The notes beneath the pieces were generated by a model that saw only the letters and a list, made by a program, of their open reading frames with translations, did no database searches and had not been told where the DNA came from. The position numbers and the translations under genes were made by a program. Source: Megamerina dolium (Eukaryota > Arthropoda > Insecta > Diptera > Megamerinidae). From it: 64,000 bases of DNA. The stretch is taken from positions 48,127,140-48,191,139 of the forward strand of contig OY978526.1 in NCBI GenBank assembly GCA_963854835.1. Direction: 5' to 3'. This document shows, piece after piece, positions 38,103 to 50,211 of the stretch. Position 1 is the stretch's first letter, and each line of letters starts with the position of its first letter.

Positions 38103-41100
38103 TGTATTGTATTTTTCTCCAATGTAATGAACATATTACGATTGTAAAAGCGTTTACAATAATCTTTAGAATATCATAAAAAATATAACAAATATATCAC
38201 AAAGTCAAAGCCATTTTTGACATGTGGGCGGCCAAATTTGGACTAATAATGCATATGAACCATTATTGATTTTTCTCAGATGAAAGTTTAAGCAAACCCA
38301 CGGCACTATATTTTAACCAGTCTTATAATAATATATGGAAAGAAATTCTGTAAAAATGCAAGACGCGCCGCACACATAATTTCACAGGTGTAACAAAGAA
38401 ATATTCAACAGTTCATTGGCCTTTATATAGTATTTACATATGAACACATGCACGTAGATCTTAGTAACGTCTTGCTTAAACTAATTTGACACAAATTTAT
38501 TCACAGTTCCAGCGATACAGACGTAAATAAAAATCCCACGCGTATTTTGTGTGTGTATGTGTGTATGTGTCAATAAATATAGAATATCTTCTAAAAAGAG
38601 AAATAATTAATTATCCCTTAAATTTAGCCACGGAGTGCATCAAGTGTTTTAAGGTATTCAAGGTATTCTCATCAATACACCATTCTGTCTGTATAGCTCT
38701 GTGTCCAGGTTAAAAAAAATAATGCACTGCTGTCGGATTCAACAAGCATTTAATCATTTGTTAATGAGTGCTGCCACCACCACCACAGGTACCTTCATCA
38801 GTGTATCTTTCGCGTTTAAAAACCCAATTAAATCCACTAGCTGTGCTATGTTCCATTTTTCATGTGTGACGCAATGATGACCAGCTACAATCGTATTCAT
38901 ACAATTTTTTCTAATTTTAGTATTAATATTAAGAAACTATATAATAGTAACCGACTTTTCAACGCTTGGTTGATTTTTTTAAACTCTGCGCGCAAGTGCT
39001 GAACTATATTCATTTTGTTCATTTCAATTGAAAGAAGTTCCGTGGATATATAGTAGTTTATATACAAATATATATAAAAGGGGCTTACCACTATCAATAT
39101 TTCATATGGACGACTGTTGCGCTAATATTTATATTTCTTTACTTTTTGATTTCTGTTACCTAATCTAAGTAATTGGTGAGAATATTTCGGTTTAATAAGT
39201 GAAAGGCTAATTTTACGAATGCAGAGTTGAAACAATTGAGTGGTGTGAATGTTGTACGATTTTTTTCTTATGGGAAAATTAAAAAAGAAATCATGGTTTT
39301 TATTCAAGTAAGTATGATATGTACAATGTACATACTCTACTTTTTATTTACAATTTCAATGTTTATGAAATACTAATTTTTGTAAACGAAATATACCAGT
39401 GATGCCAGCAAAAAGTTGTTTGACTCTCTTAACACTTTATAATAATGATGAAAATTCGATGGCTCTTCAACAAAATATGAACCAACTTCGAAGTTCAAGA
39501 ATTTGGGTCCGACTTCTACTTATTCTGCGACAGCATTGTGCTTTTGTTGTCTCATTATATACATTATTTTGCTCCGATTCATTTAGCTATTGGTTATTAG
39601 TGTGTTGGTTATTTGTGTTTGTATGCCAATATAGAATTACGCCATTCAAAGAATTGATATGCAATGTTTACATGTTATAAGCTGCTTTGTGGATTCTGTT
39701 TATTCTCTCGATATTATTATTATTTGGTTCCGAAAGCTTGTGTCTTGAGCCATCTAATCAACTTAATTGTTATACTGACATGAAAGACTATTTCAAGATA
39801 AGCTGTTGGAACTGGTAATGATGATAGGAAAACATGATAAAGTACGTTTTGTTAATTCAAATGATTTTTGATTTTTTGTTAAACACTATTTTGAACATAT
39901 ATTAAAATTATTTAATTCTAAATTCTATAATTAGTAAAGTCTATAATTAGTAAGTCTATCAGTAAGTGCTTAGTTAGAATATCAGATTAACTGCTGTACT
40001 GATACCATGCAGTTTCAGAATTCGTGCTCGAAGTTGAAAAATATCGTTTACCGTGACATTCAGTAAATATTGAAAATACGAACAAAAATGACATCTGTGG
40101 CTCCAATAACTTCCTAAAGAAATTTATTTGATATATGTAATTGCCATGTCTTAAAACTAAACTCATTTATCTAGTTGAAACCAAATGAATGTATAAATTG
40201 AAATTCTTTACAAATTTATTTAATGGCATACTATTTGAATAATAATATCTTTGTTATATATGCACTAAACATATACATATATGCTGGTTGTAACCACTAG
40301 CTTACTTATGCTAATCTGGTTTTAAGTATAAAGTATGTATGTAGATGTAGGTGATTTTGTAGGTGTTTATGGCTATATATGAAGCATCCCAGCGGTAAAA
40401 AGCATATTATAATGCATTACAGGCATTTCGTTAACTTTATGGAATACATTGCAATGGATCAGAATAATTCGGCTTTCCATTCAAACTCATTTTGTATATT
40501 AAACATAGAAACGTAATACATAATAATAGAATAAAAAGAGAATTTTATAAAACAAGCTAAACCCCTTGACATAACAATGGATGTTACATGCACACGTCAA
40601 TGTGACAACTTAGAACGTTAATTAGCATTCAGAAACATGTATTGGCTCATCGGTAAGCGTCCTGCCTTATCCACATTCAACAAAATCCACATACGCACGC
40701 ATTTTGCAAAGCATCAATAAAGCTATAGTAATTGTATTATACAATACTCAAAATAACTTTCTCAATGGCTTGAATAATATTCGAATTAGTTATAATGTAA
40801 TTTCAAAAAAAAACTTCTAGGGCTAAATTATTACTTTAGCATTTGAAAAATCTATGCCTCTCCATAACTTTGCAAATTAATACCATTACCACCATGACCA
40901 GATTAGATCCTCTATGTTACGCCATATTGTTTTATTCCAACCTTAGGCTTCTATTATATTTGAACGCTTTGATTGATGGAGTGCTTTATATGATAGAGTG
41001 AGCTGTGAACAGCACAACCATCTACATAAGTCTTTGACTCGGTGTAGTGGACAATTACAGAGTAGGTTATAGCTGTTTCAGCCTCGGACTCACATCACCT

Positions 41101-41149
41101 GCAGTTAGTAAAAATTTATTAAAATGGTACCTCAAATTGCAGTGTCACA
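38103..41149. other. Long AT-rich non-coding stretch
   Basis: About 3 kb without terminal repeats, LINE motifs or RNA boxes that I can support. The open frame at 39399-39680 (93 codons, hydrophobic) has no family motif and no clear context, and I do not call it a gene. This is the least element-rich part of the window. Confidence 0.5.
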
Positions 41150-41960
41150 TCAGATAAGTAGTGAGAGTTTTTCGCCTCTATCGATTTAGTTCTGGGATCT
41201 AGGACCTTTTGCATGTTTTAGGAATTTCTTTGCTTGCCTCTGGCCTTTCGAGTTTTACCACTTGGAAATTACTCTGGATCTCTGCCACTTTTTTAGTTGC
41301 TCTAAGATATTCACTTTGGGCTGTCCCCAAAAAGGTTTCGGTTATATTGAACGTCTTTGGGCTCCTCTTTCAGCACACTCAGCATTTCGTTTCTTTCGTG
41401 TCCCCCTTACCCAGAAACCCATCATAATGTAGTTGTATGTGCTCGAGTTGATTGAGTAATAATCAGCAGTTGTGTACTAGTCTAGATTTGCTCTCGTAAG
41501 ATTCCACAGCTCGATGAGCCGCCTGACTGTCAGTCATTATATATACTAGTTCTTTTAATGATTTATTGTTATAACCACTTTAATTGATACTATTATAGTA
41601 TGGTGTTTGGCGCGACGGTAGACTGCTAAATTTGAAATTTAAATAGCCAGGTTCTAACCCAGGCTATTTTTTTTATCTCCAAAGCCTTTTCAATAGTCTG
41701 AATTACGCCACGTATGACATTAACAGTAGATTTTCCATCTTGATAGGCATATGGGTTTTATTTAAAGAACACATTGTTAAGTATATTATCCTTATATGGT
41801 ATAGCGATCGATTATTTTCTCCATTGGTCTAAGGAGTTTAGGCTAATTGGACTATTCGCTTTAATAGTATGCTTGGAATCGCCTTTGGTATTAATAGCAC
41901 ATTAACCTCACACCAGTTAGAGGGAATATGAGCCAGCAATAAAGTATATCCGAAAATCTT
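41150..41960 (-). pseudogene. LINE fossil with RT and RNase H traces (I/R1-like group)
   Basis: On the minus strand, around 41757-41679, NPYAYQDGKSTVNVIRGVIQ followed by TIEKALE matches the QYAYQxGKSTVTALH block of I/R1-group reverse transcriptases. About 120 bp further along, MTDSQAAHRAVE (near 41540-41505) matches the TDSQAA block of their RNase H domain, followed by a SRLVHNC-like and a LEHIQLHYDGFLG-like piece. Stops and shifts are frequent, and much of the RT between the two is missing. Old. Confidence 0.6.
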
Positions 41961-42479
41961 AACAAGACCGTGTTACTAAGGCTAAGCATTAGTTACAAAA
42001 TAAATTGGATTTAAAATATATGACACATTTTTGTCGTATTTTTCGGATTTTCCCACTGGCATACTCCAGCAAAGTATCTATGCTCACTCCATTCTAATAC
42101 ATCTCATCTATTTGTGTTTTAACACACACTCCTATGTAAGCATAATTATTTTATCATCTTATCGTACCGTATTTATGTTCACTACAAAAATGAAAATAGA
42201 TAAAACAATATCTCTTTCAATGCTCAAATACATTGGTATACTATGTTGCTTACAATAAGGTTTTGATTGAACATTTTTTGGGACCAACGGATAGTTAAAT
42301 TGAAATATAAAAAATTTACTAGCACACACACGCAAACCTGTACTATATTTTTATAAAACTATTTGAAAAACAATAGGTGTTTTCTAACTCTTCAACATAC
42401 CTTTTGTTACCAAACAGATCGACTTTAAAAATGATAAACACTATACATATGTTCATTTATTTAAGAAGGGAATTTCATA
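41961..42479. other. Non-coding stretch
   Basis: No supported feature. Confidence 0.45.
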
Positions 42480-42483
42480 TTAA

Positions 42484-43148
42484 GGGGTTACACCACTGTA
42501 GAGCACAAAAAAAAGGCATATTTCGGGAATTTTCGTAGGCCAAACAAAAGGAGATATTCAAATTCTGTAAAAAGTATTTTTTAATGTCAATCTTGAAGTC
42601 CAAAAAAACAATTAAGTTGCGCGATTCAAAAACAAAATGGCGGCTGTGCAGCTTTTCAGCGATGCACGGCCGGAAACCTAGCGCCCGCAATTTTCGATCT
42701 GGAACAAAAAACCGAATATTTTTTGATTCCATATTACAATAGCAAGAGACGTACGTAGGGGTTTTCGGATTAATTGATTTTTCGTAAAATGGCGACCCTT
42801 TGAAGAAAATGTTCGAAATTTCACCTAAAAAATCGTGAAAAAATTGTTTATAAATAAAAAAAATATGCACAATTTGTATTGTAAAAATTTTCAAATCAAT
42901 CGGTTAAGTTTTGTTCGAGTTATGTTTCCGGCCAGCTCAAAAAAAGTGGTTTCGAGAAAAACGCGTTTAAAGTTTAAAGGTGCTCGGAGAATACCTCAGA
43001 CGTCTTACGGCAAAACTCGAAATTCAGACACTTAGACATTTTTTCCGCCTTCCATCCTTTAGTATATTATTTTTGAGACTATTAATAACTATTTAAGATA
43101 AAAAAAAATGTTTTCCTTTTTTTGAAAATTCTACAGTGGTGTAACCCC
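42484..43148. mobile_element. TTAA-flanked MITE with 19-bp inverted ends
   Basis: GGGGTTACACCACTGTAGA at the left and its exact inverse at the right, flanked by TTAA at 42480-42483 and 43149-43152. 665 bp. TTAA duplication is the mark of piggyBac-type transposition. No transposase is encoded; a 139-codon minus-strand frame covers the left half but has no motif and runs through the inverted end, so I regard it as chance. The segment TTTCGAGAAAAACGCGTTTA lies near 42950. Confidence 0.88.
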
Positions 43149-43152
43149 TTAA

Positions 43153-44205
43153 TGCTTGTGTGGTTGCTATATATATGTTCCTAATATTTTTACACAGATG
43201 TAATATAATACGCCAGTCAGTGAACTTTTGGTCAAACAAAATTTGTTATAGGTCCATACATATGTATGATATTGGAAGATAGAACGTTCCTTTATTTTAA
43301 TATTAAATAAACTAAATACCTTGAAATTTCTATATATAATATTATGTCAACTTTAAAGCTGAGGTGTCATTTTCATCTACAATGTATGTTATATTCAAAG
43401 ATATTTGCCTCAAAATGACACATAAACATCCATATACTCTATATTTGTAAATATAATTCCCTTGAAGGCAATTACACACGCCAAAATAAGAGTCAAAGCA
43501 AACAATATGATCATATGACGAAGGATATCACAACAGGTAAAGGTGTTGCATAAAATATTTTGATTACCTGGTACCGTTACGTATTTCTGCTTAAATTCTT
43601 TAATATTAAAACAAACAAAAAATCACATGATGATGTTGGAGGCAGAATAGAATAAAGAATTGAACATCCTTACCATTGTGTATATGTATACTGGTATGAA
43701 GAAGTATAAAATGTTCAAGCTCATTTTTACCATTATGTTGCTGGTACATATGTATTTAGGTACAAATATGGGTTAGATAGTTGAAAGCATATGAGACTGG
43801 CATACTTGTTTGCTTACTTTGACTCTACATAGTACATACCAGCATAATACAACAACTAAATGTATTTTGTTGGGAAAAGTATCACATAGTATTCAATCAA
43901 TGCATGCGTTGTTTTCATATCTAACGAAATATTCTTTCTGCCCTTTTTTTTGGATTATTTCGTTGTTGTAGATCTTTCGCGATTTTCTGATTCTGTACCG
44001 AAGTAAGAATTATTCCGTTAAATTACATAACAAGTATGTTTGAAGCATAGTCAATCGTTTGGCTCTGGTTATAGCTCTTTCTGTTTTCATACTAGCTCCA
44101 TTTCCAAATGTAATATATTAATTACAAACTACTTCAAAAATAAGTATCAGTAGTGAATCGCACTTCGAAATGCGATACCTGATCAAATGTCAATAAAAAA
44201 AATAA
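43153..44205. other. Non-coding stretch
   Basis: No supported feature. Confidence 0.5.
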
Positions 44206-44566
44206 ATAAATATGTGGCACTTAAAGCCCCGAAGAGCACTTTGGCCGAGCTTCTCTTCCATTACTGATGTGCATGTTAAATTTTGGACAGTATAAGTAAG
44301 GCTCTTACCTACTTTTTTGAGCCGGTTCCGAATGGCAGAACTTTTGCGACATCGCTTTTGCTGAGCTTTGTTACAGAGTTCTTTTAGAAGCTATTCCGTC
44401 AAATTGTTACTGCCGGAAGAATTGCCAATTGCTTGGCGAAAGGTGGGTACATTTCGAAAGAAAATTCTTTTCGATATTAAATTTGTTATGCTTCAGCCGG
44501 AGATTGAACCTATGACCAATAGATCAGAATTCCAACACACTAACCACTGAGCTACGGCACCCACGG
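44206..44566 (-). repeat. tRNA-derived SINE, reverse copy
   Basis: A box as CCACTGAGCTA near 44545 and B box as GAGATTGAACC near 44500, with the body and a T-rich tail (AATAAATAAATATGTGGC on the plus strand). Several point changes; no clear TSD. Confidence 0.9.
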
Positions 44567-45545
44567 CTTAAATCCCGATACTTTTTCCGGAATGCAAAAT
44601 TAAGTGTCCTAACAACAAGGATGAGTAACTTGTAATTTTACACGCGCTTACATAAACTTTAGTTTGTGCGTTTTCACTTACGTTTTACCATGGAAGTAAA
44701 TGAATGAACCATAATGGCTGCTGTCGTTTACTTTTAGTTTAAAAAGACACAAAATTACCTCAAAATTTGTACACTATGTATCTACTTTCATACCAAAGCT
44801 AGTATATTATATAGAAACTAAGTGAAAAAAGAAACTAAAACAGCAATTATGTCAAAGTACAATAAGTGAAATTCCATTTGAAACGTATTTGTACTTTTGA
44901 ATTTACCATGTCTCTCATTAATGTTTTCCTAATGGTCCTATGCTTAAGTGCATCTGTATGTTAGATATCCCAAATAATCTACAATCTCAAGTTAGCTAAG
45001 CAATTATTAAATATATATTATTCAGTGAGTGAGTTCCTATTCATTTCTTTTCTTATGAAATTGTCGATTACAATCAAAGTTGCTTATGTCTTTAAGATTG
45101 TTGCACACAACTACACTGCACATACGTACTACATATGAATATAATCATATTTTGATGTCTTACGCATAAGTACTTAAACATACATTAAACGTATGTTTTT
45201 AAGTATGTTTTTTTTTTCTTTAATCTGTATACATACATACGATACAAACCATTCTTGTTTAATTATAAATTGAAATGTTGTATATATAAGGAAGAAGCTA
45301 CATCATATCAAATATTATATGATATCATTGTCGTAAGTACTTAAATGCACATCTGATAAATGTGAACGTTCAGGTTTCAACATTAAGACGATGAAGGTAC
45401 AAGTTACTATTGAAGTATTCAAAGCGACACCTATTAACCAGTACAGGTATCAAAATTTATACATTTCATTTAAGCACATTAAAGAATTTTATTTCGATAT
45501 TTGTTTAGAAGCCATTTGAAGTTGGCGTGTCTGTATATTTTTTGC
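44567..45545. other. Non-coding stretch
   Basis: No supported feature. Confidence 0.5.
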
Positions 45546-45566
45546 AATGGTAAACCACGAATATCG

Positions 45567-46243
45567 TGGAGTGATAAAATTCTTGGTTTTTTAAGATTTA
45601 TCAGCAGACAGTGCTAAAGTAATTTGCTCCTTCATTTCCAACCATTCATCGATAAGTTCTAGAGTATAAACGTGGTCGTACGAGTGTTGACGCACTTAGT
45701 CGATGTTCAAAAAATGCAATATCAGAAATCATGGAGCAAGTGTATGTGAAGATTCAACTTTGACTAAGATTGAAATTGCTAATACCATAGGCATCTCAGA
45801 GGAATGAGTACTTCATATTTTACGTGATGCATTACATATGAAAAAGCTGTTCGGAAAGCCGCGTTCCTTAAAAATTCAACAAAAACTAAATCGAAAATAT
45901 TTTTCCATAAAAGTTACAAAACTTAACACTTCCTCTGTAGATGCCCCGCCTTGGCACGCAGAAGGCACACCCTATTGGGGAGAGCCTTTTTTACAGGTAC
46001 CACGGAGCTAGCACCCATGGATGGCAGGGACATTGCTCTATTCATTAGGAAATCCCAATGATTCCGTTCAACAGAGGGAGCAGGATAGAAATCATCATTG
46101 ATGTACGGTAACACAATGGGCCAATTTTTGGCCTAAGTGCGCCTAAAGCTTCCAAAAAAGCATTACAGAGATGGTATAAAATTATTGCAGGATTATTAGA
46201 ACACTTAAGTGCATTGAAGTTGAAGGAGATTATATTGAAAAAA
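45567..46243 (+). pseudogene. Mariner transposase fossil (irritans-like), with foreign middle
   Basis: The start reads NHEYRGVIKFLVF. The helix-turn-helix region is seen as LTKIEIANTIGISEE (45758-45805), followed by VLHILRDALHMKKLFGK and IQQKLNRKYFS, all with stops between. The extreme C-terminus, CIEVEGDYIEK, lies at 46209-46241. Between about 45920 and 46140 the sequence is not mariner; it contains a 63-codon minus-strand frame that I do not recognise. A catalytic domain is therefore lacking. Confidence 0.75.
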
Positions 46244-46640
46244 AAAAAAACTAATTTCATTTAGGGGATGTGGATCCCTTCGTTTTTGCTTGCAATACTT
46301 TTCAACCAACCTGTATTTGTTTCTGCTAACGACACACTTGTTCTGATAAGAATAAATATTGTAGTTAACATACGTAGGATGGCTATAATACATATAAATA
46401 GATGCAAGGACTTTTTTAGTGTGACTACCAAGGTGTATTAATAGAGGCAGAGCAATTGCAAAAGATTCCTCTTGGCTGCGCCATATATTGTCAGAAACTG
46501 TTTCTCTGTCAAACTCGTGTGTTTGTTGTTTTTTTTCTATACTTCTTCGTCTTCATTCCGTATGTGCTTGTTGTTGTTTTATTTACATTTTCTTCTTTAT
46601 TCGTGAGGACTCTCCCTAATGGCTCTGCCTTATATTATTA
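46244..46640. other. Non-coding stretch
   Basis: No supported feature before the TA flank of the next element. Confidence 0.4.
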
Positions 46641-46642
46641 TA

Positions 46643-47574
46643 AAGGGTTTTCCATTAGGGACATATTAATTTCGTATCTTTATATGAACGCACCCTTAAA
46701 CTTTTTTAATCAACTGTCAGTGTCAAAACGTTAGTTAAAGCCAACATTTTCATCATGGTAAAGTTCACGAACCAGCAACGTTTGGAAATTATTAAAAATT
46801 ACTACCGAAATTCTGAGTCGGTAGTCGCAACTTTAAGGGCGAAAAGTCATCTTCAGCGATGAAGCTTATTTCTGGCTCAATGGCTTTGTCAATAAGCAAA
46901 ATATGCGTTATTGATCAGCAACAAACCCACAAGTGCTTCTTGAGACACCGTTGCACCCGCAAAAAGTTACTGTTTGGTGCGGTTCTCCCGCCGGAGGTGT
47001 GATTGGGCCGTATTTTTTCGTGGATGAAAATGACCGTCATGTTACCGTCAATGGAGAGCGCTATCGTACTATGTTGGAAGAATATTTGTGCCAGAATTGG
47101 ATGAACTTGACATCAGCGATATGTAGTTTGAACAAGACGGTGCCACTAGCCACACAACACACGTCACAATCGATTTATTGCAAGGCAAATTCGGTGAACA
47201 TGTTATATCGAGAAATGGTCCGGTCGAATGGCCGCCTCGTTCATGCGATCTAACACCATTGGATTTCTTTTTATGGGGCTTTATCAAGTCACTGGTCTAT
47301 GCCAACAAGCCAGCAACTTTAGACGCGCTCAAAGACAACATCCAACGCGAAATTGCCAATGTTCCGGTCGAAATGCGTGCTAGAGTGGTGGAAAATTGGG
47401 TTCAAAGAATCGACCGCTGTAAACGGACTCGTGGTGGTCCTATGACCGAAATCGAATTTCATTCATAAAATGTAATGCTTGCAACTGATCCACAATAAAT
47501 TTGAACTCAATATCTCAAATATTTCTGTATTTTATTAATAGGTAAAATTGTTATGTCCCTAATGGAAAACCCTT
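46643..47574 (+). mobile_element. D,D41D mariner-type element, second subfamily, internally deleted
   Basis: AAGGGTTTTCCATTAGGGAC at the left and its inverse at the right, with TA at 46641-46642 and 47575-47576. 932 bp, so roughly 370 bp shorter than the copy at 10234, with which it shares the AAGGGTTNTCCATT end motif. It carries one disabled transposase gene. Confidence 0.9.
46755..47468 (+). pseudogene. D,D41D mariner-type transposase, deleted and frameshifted
   Basis: ATG at 46755: MVKFTNQQRLEIIKNYYRNS, then after about 30 codons a jump (near 46845) to the region VIFSDEAYFWLNGFVNKQN with the first Asp. PLHPQKVTVWCGSPAGGVIG and VTVNGERYRTMLEEY follow. Near 47110 the frame shifts. FEQDGAT, with the second Asp, can be read near 47128. 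Then comes FGEHVISRNGPVEWPPRSCD-LTPLDFFLW with the third Asp in the frame 47178-47468. The C-terminus is RGGPMTEIEFHS. Inactive. Confidence 0.88.
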
Positions 47575-47576
47575 TA

Positions 47577-48603
47577 CCATGTGTGACTACTAACTAAATG
47601 AACTTTTAGTAAATTTTAGTATTTGATCGTACTTCGATTATTTGAGGGTACTACGAGTATTATTGTTGTAAACCATTAGCATGATTTAGGATGACTGAAA
47701 AAGAATATGTTGAATGAAAAAGTGTGATATTTGAAAACATTTGTCTACTTTTGCATTTTATTATAGCTTCTGTTTCGGAATATAATGGCAGCATTATATC
47801 TACATACATCAATTAGTTAATCGATGTTTTTTGGCGTGCTAACCATATTCCTTCAAAGAGTTTGTATTTTATGGTTATCCTTTAAATTTGTATTTTTAGC
47901 AAGTACTTCATTTGTCACATATATTTTGTATACTTGATGGAATGATATATTAAAAGGCAACACCCGCCATTAATTGAGAATTAATAGCATTCGACATTTT
48001 ATTTTTTTACTAATTGTTTTTACATTATTCCGATATACAATTCGAAATCACATTAATCTTAAGAACGATAGATAAACAAAAAATATGTTGCAGAACGAAT
48101 GAAAGTATATGTATATTGAAGAAAAAACAACACTGCATACATAAATAAAAACAGGAAATATTAATAGCGAAAATTAATTTTTAAAATTCACATATCGCTA
48201 TAAATCATAATGGAAATACAAAAAAAAAAAATATATGTGCCAAGCATGAACGAGACTGTGTATGGGAAAGCCATGGCTAAGCTGTCATCACATAATAAGT
48301 GGTCAATGTAACAAAAAGACCATGAATGGTTCTACTATTGTGGTAGTTACCCACTGTTAGTTGCTTGTTGGCAGACTTTTCTGCTTTCTTAACTGCAACA
48401 CATTATAATGGCTTATTATTTAAGAAGCGAAGACACACAGAGTAGAGAATAGTCAGCAATACTATCTGCTATTATTGGAGCTAGTACTACTGCTACTATG
48501 TTAAGGCTTGTGTGTAAGAGAATTCAGAATGCCGTGTGCGACACTCATGCGTACAAAATTGCAAATATCGCAAATTTATGAGTAAATATTCGTTTATATT
48601 ACA
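47577..48603. other. Non-coding stretch
   Basis: No supported feature. Confidence 0.5.
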
Positions 48604-48605
48604 TA

Positions 48606-50209
48606 CAGTGAGCGACAAAAGTCTACGTACGGCGACCATTTCTGCTATCTGACATGTCCAAAAGCATAATGAAAAGAAGTAATGATGCAATTATGTTTTA
48701 AATGTGTTTTTATTATTACATAGCAAAAATTATCTTATTTCATTAAAAACTTAAGTTATTAACATAAAACGAAAAAAATTCAATGACAAAAGTCTACGTA
48801 CGATTTGAAAATCAAAAGGAAATACTTTGATAAGGCACTAAAAGTTAAAATAAGTCGTCGTTTAATATTTGGTTGAGCATCTATAACTGCTTGCAAACGT
48901 CGAGGCATTGAAGCGACTAAATTTTCGATTTCAAGGGCCGTTATTTGTTGCCATTCCTGTTGCAGCTTCTCTTTTAGTACTAGGGCACTAGTAATGTGAT
49001 GTTTCCGTATCTTCCGCTCCAAAAGCTCCCAAACGTGTTCAATAATATTTAAGTCTGGGCTTTGAGGAGGTGAATACAGTTGTCGTGGAGCGTAGTAAAG
49101 CAGCCAGTCCCTCACGATGTGGGCGGTATGTTTTAGATCGCTATCCTGTTGGAAGATCCAACTCTCACCAAGGCATAGTTTATCAACCGATGCTTTTAAG
49201 TTTTGTTTCAAAATAGATTTATATTGAAAGCGATCCATGTTACCCTCCACAAATACCAAATTTCCAACTCCAGATGCAGCGACAGCGCCCCAAACCATTA
49301 CACTCCCACCGCCATGCTTCACCGTAGGAACTAAGTGTTTCGGGTTCATTGCGGTATTTGGTTTTCTCCAAATTTTGGCACGGTAGAGAAATAAATTCCA
49401 AATAAATTGTATTTTGACTCATCTGTAAATAATATTCGTTTCCAGAAATCAATTCCCTATATCGAAGTTTGCGATATTTTTCACTTATATACGGTTTCCT
49501 ACGCGGAGTTCTGCTGTGAAACCCATTATTATTCAAGGCTCTTTGAACTGTTCGTGGATGCACATTTGTATTTGACCTAGTTGCTAGCTCTGCGGCCAAC
49601 TTAGTGCCTGCCACTTTCGGATTTTGATCCACTTCTTTCAAAATGAACGATACATCTCTGCGACTCAGCTTCTTTGGGCGACCACTACGCGGTTTATTTT
49701 CAAGACTATTCGTTTTTTTGTAGTTATTGAATATTGTTTGAACTGTTGATTTTGTTAAATTTAATAAGCTTGATATTTCACCTTACGATTTGTTTTCATT
49801 TCTATACTTTACTACTAAGTTTCGCAAATCAATTGATATTTCTTTACGGGAAGCCATTGTCACAACCACGAACTTCTGGAAACAGCCAAAATACAACTAA
49901 ATGCAATCCAAGTATGTCTATTACCAAGCAAAACAGCAAAATGTAACTAGCGGTACTTTCCCGTTATTGCGCCGCAACACACAACAAAAAAGAAGCGTGG
50001 AATGCGCGCCGTATGTAGACTTTTGTCATTGAATTTTTTTCGTTTTATATTAATAACTTGTTAAGTTTTTAATGAAATAAGATAATTTTTGCTATGTAAT
50101 GATAAAAACATATTTAAAACAAAATTGCATCATTACTTCTTTTCATTATGCTTTTGGACATGTCAGATAGCCGAAATGGTCGCCGTACGTAGACTTTTGT
50201 CGCTCACTG
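48606..50209 (-). mobile_element. Tc1-B copy 2: full-length ends with IR/DR
   Basis: 1604 bp, flanked by TA. Both ends have outer and inner repeats: GACAAAAGTCTACGTACG near 48614 and 48784 on the left, and the inverse at 50010-50027 and 50184-50201 on the right. The right inverted repeat is a complete inverse of the left (about 190 bp), unlike copy 1 at 18928. This copy is the reference for the family ends. Confidence 0.94.
48780..49857 (-). pseudogene. Tc1-B transposase, disabled
   Basis: Same start (ATG at 49857), same TAA after NENKS and the same short deletion after EKYRKLRY as copy 1. In addition, a small rearrangement changes the sequence around 49375-49400 (GGCACGGTAGAGAAATAAAT). A 9-10 bp loss near 48875 removes the usual stop, so the frame runs on to 48780, inside the inverted repeat. 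PTVKHGGGSVMVWGAVAASG, FQQDSDLKHTAH and DLNIIEHVWELLE are present. Not functional. Confidence 0.9.
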
Positions 50210-50211
50210 TA

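Noticed and set aside
39399..39680. 93-codon hydrophobic open frame as a gene
   Set aside because: No motif, no splice or start context, and hydrophobic chance frames are common in AT-rich DNA.
41605..41672. tRNA-like sequence (GGTTCTAACCC with GGCGCGACGGTAGACTGC)
   Set aside because: No convincing A box or cloverleaf could be drawn by eye, and it lies inside a LINE fossil.
42475..42894. 139-codon minus-strand frame in the TTAA MITE as a protein
   Set aside because: It runs through the inverted end of the element and shows no domain; probably chance.
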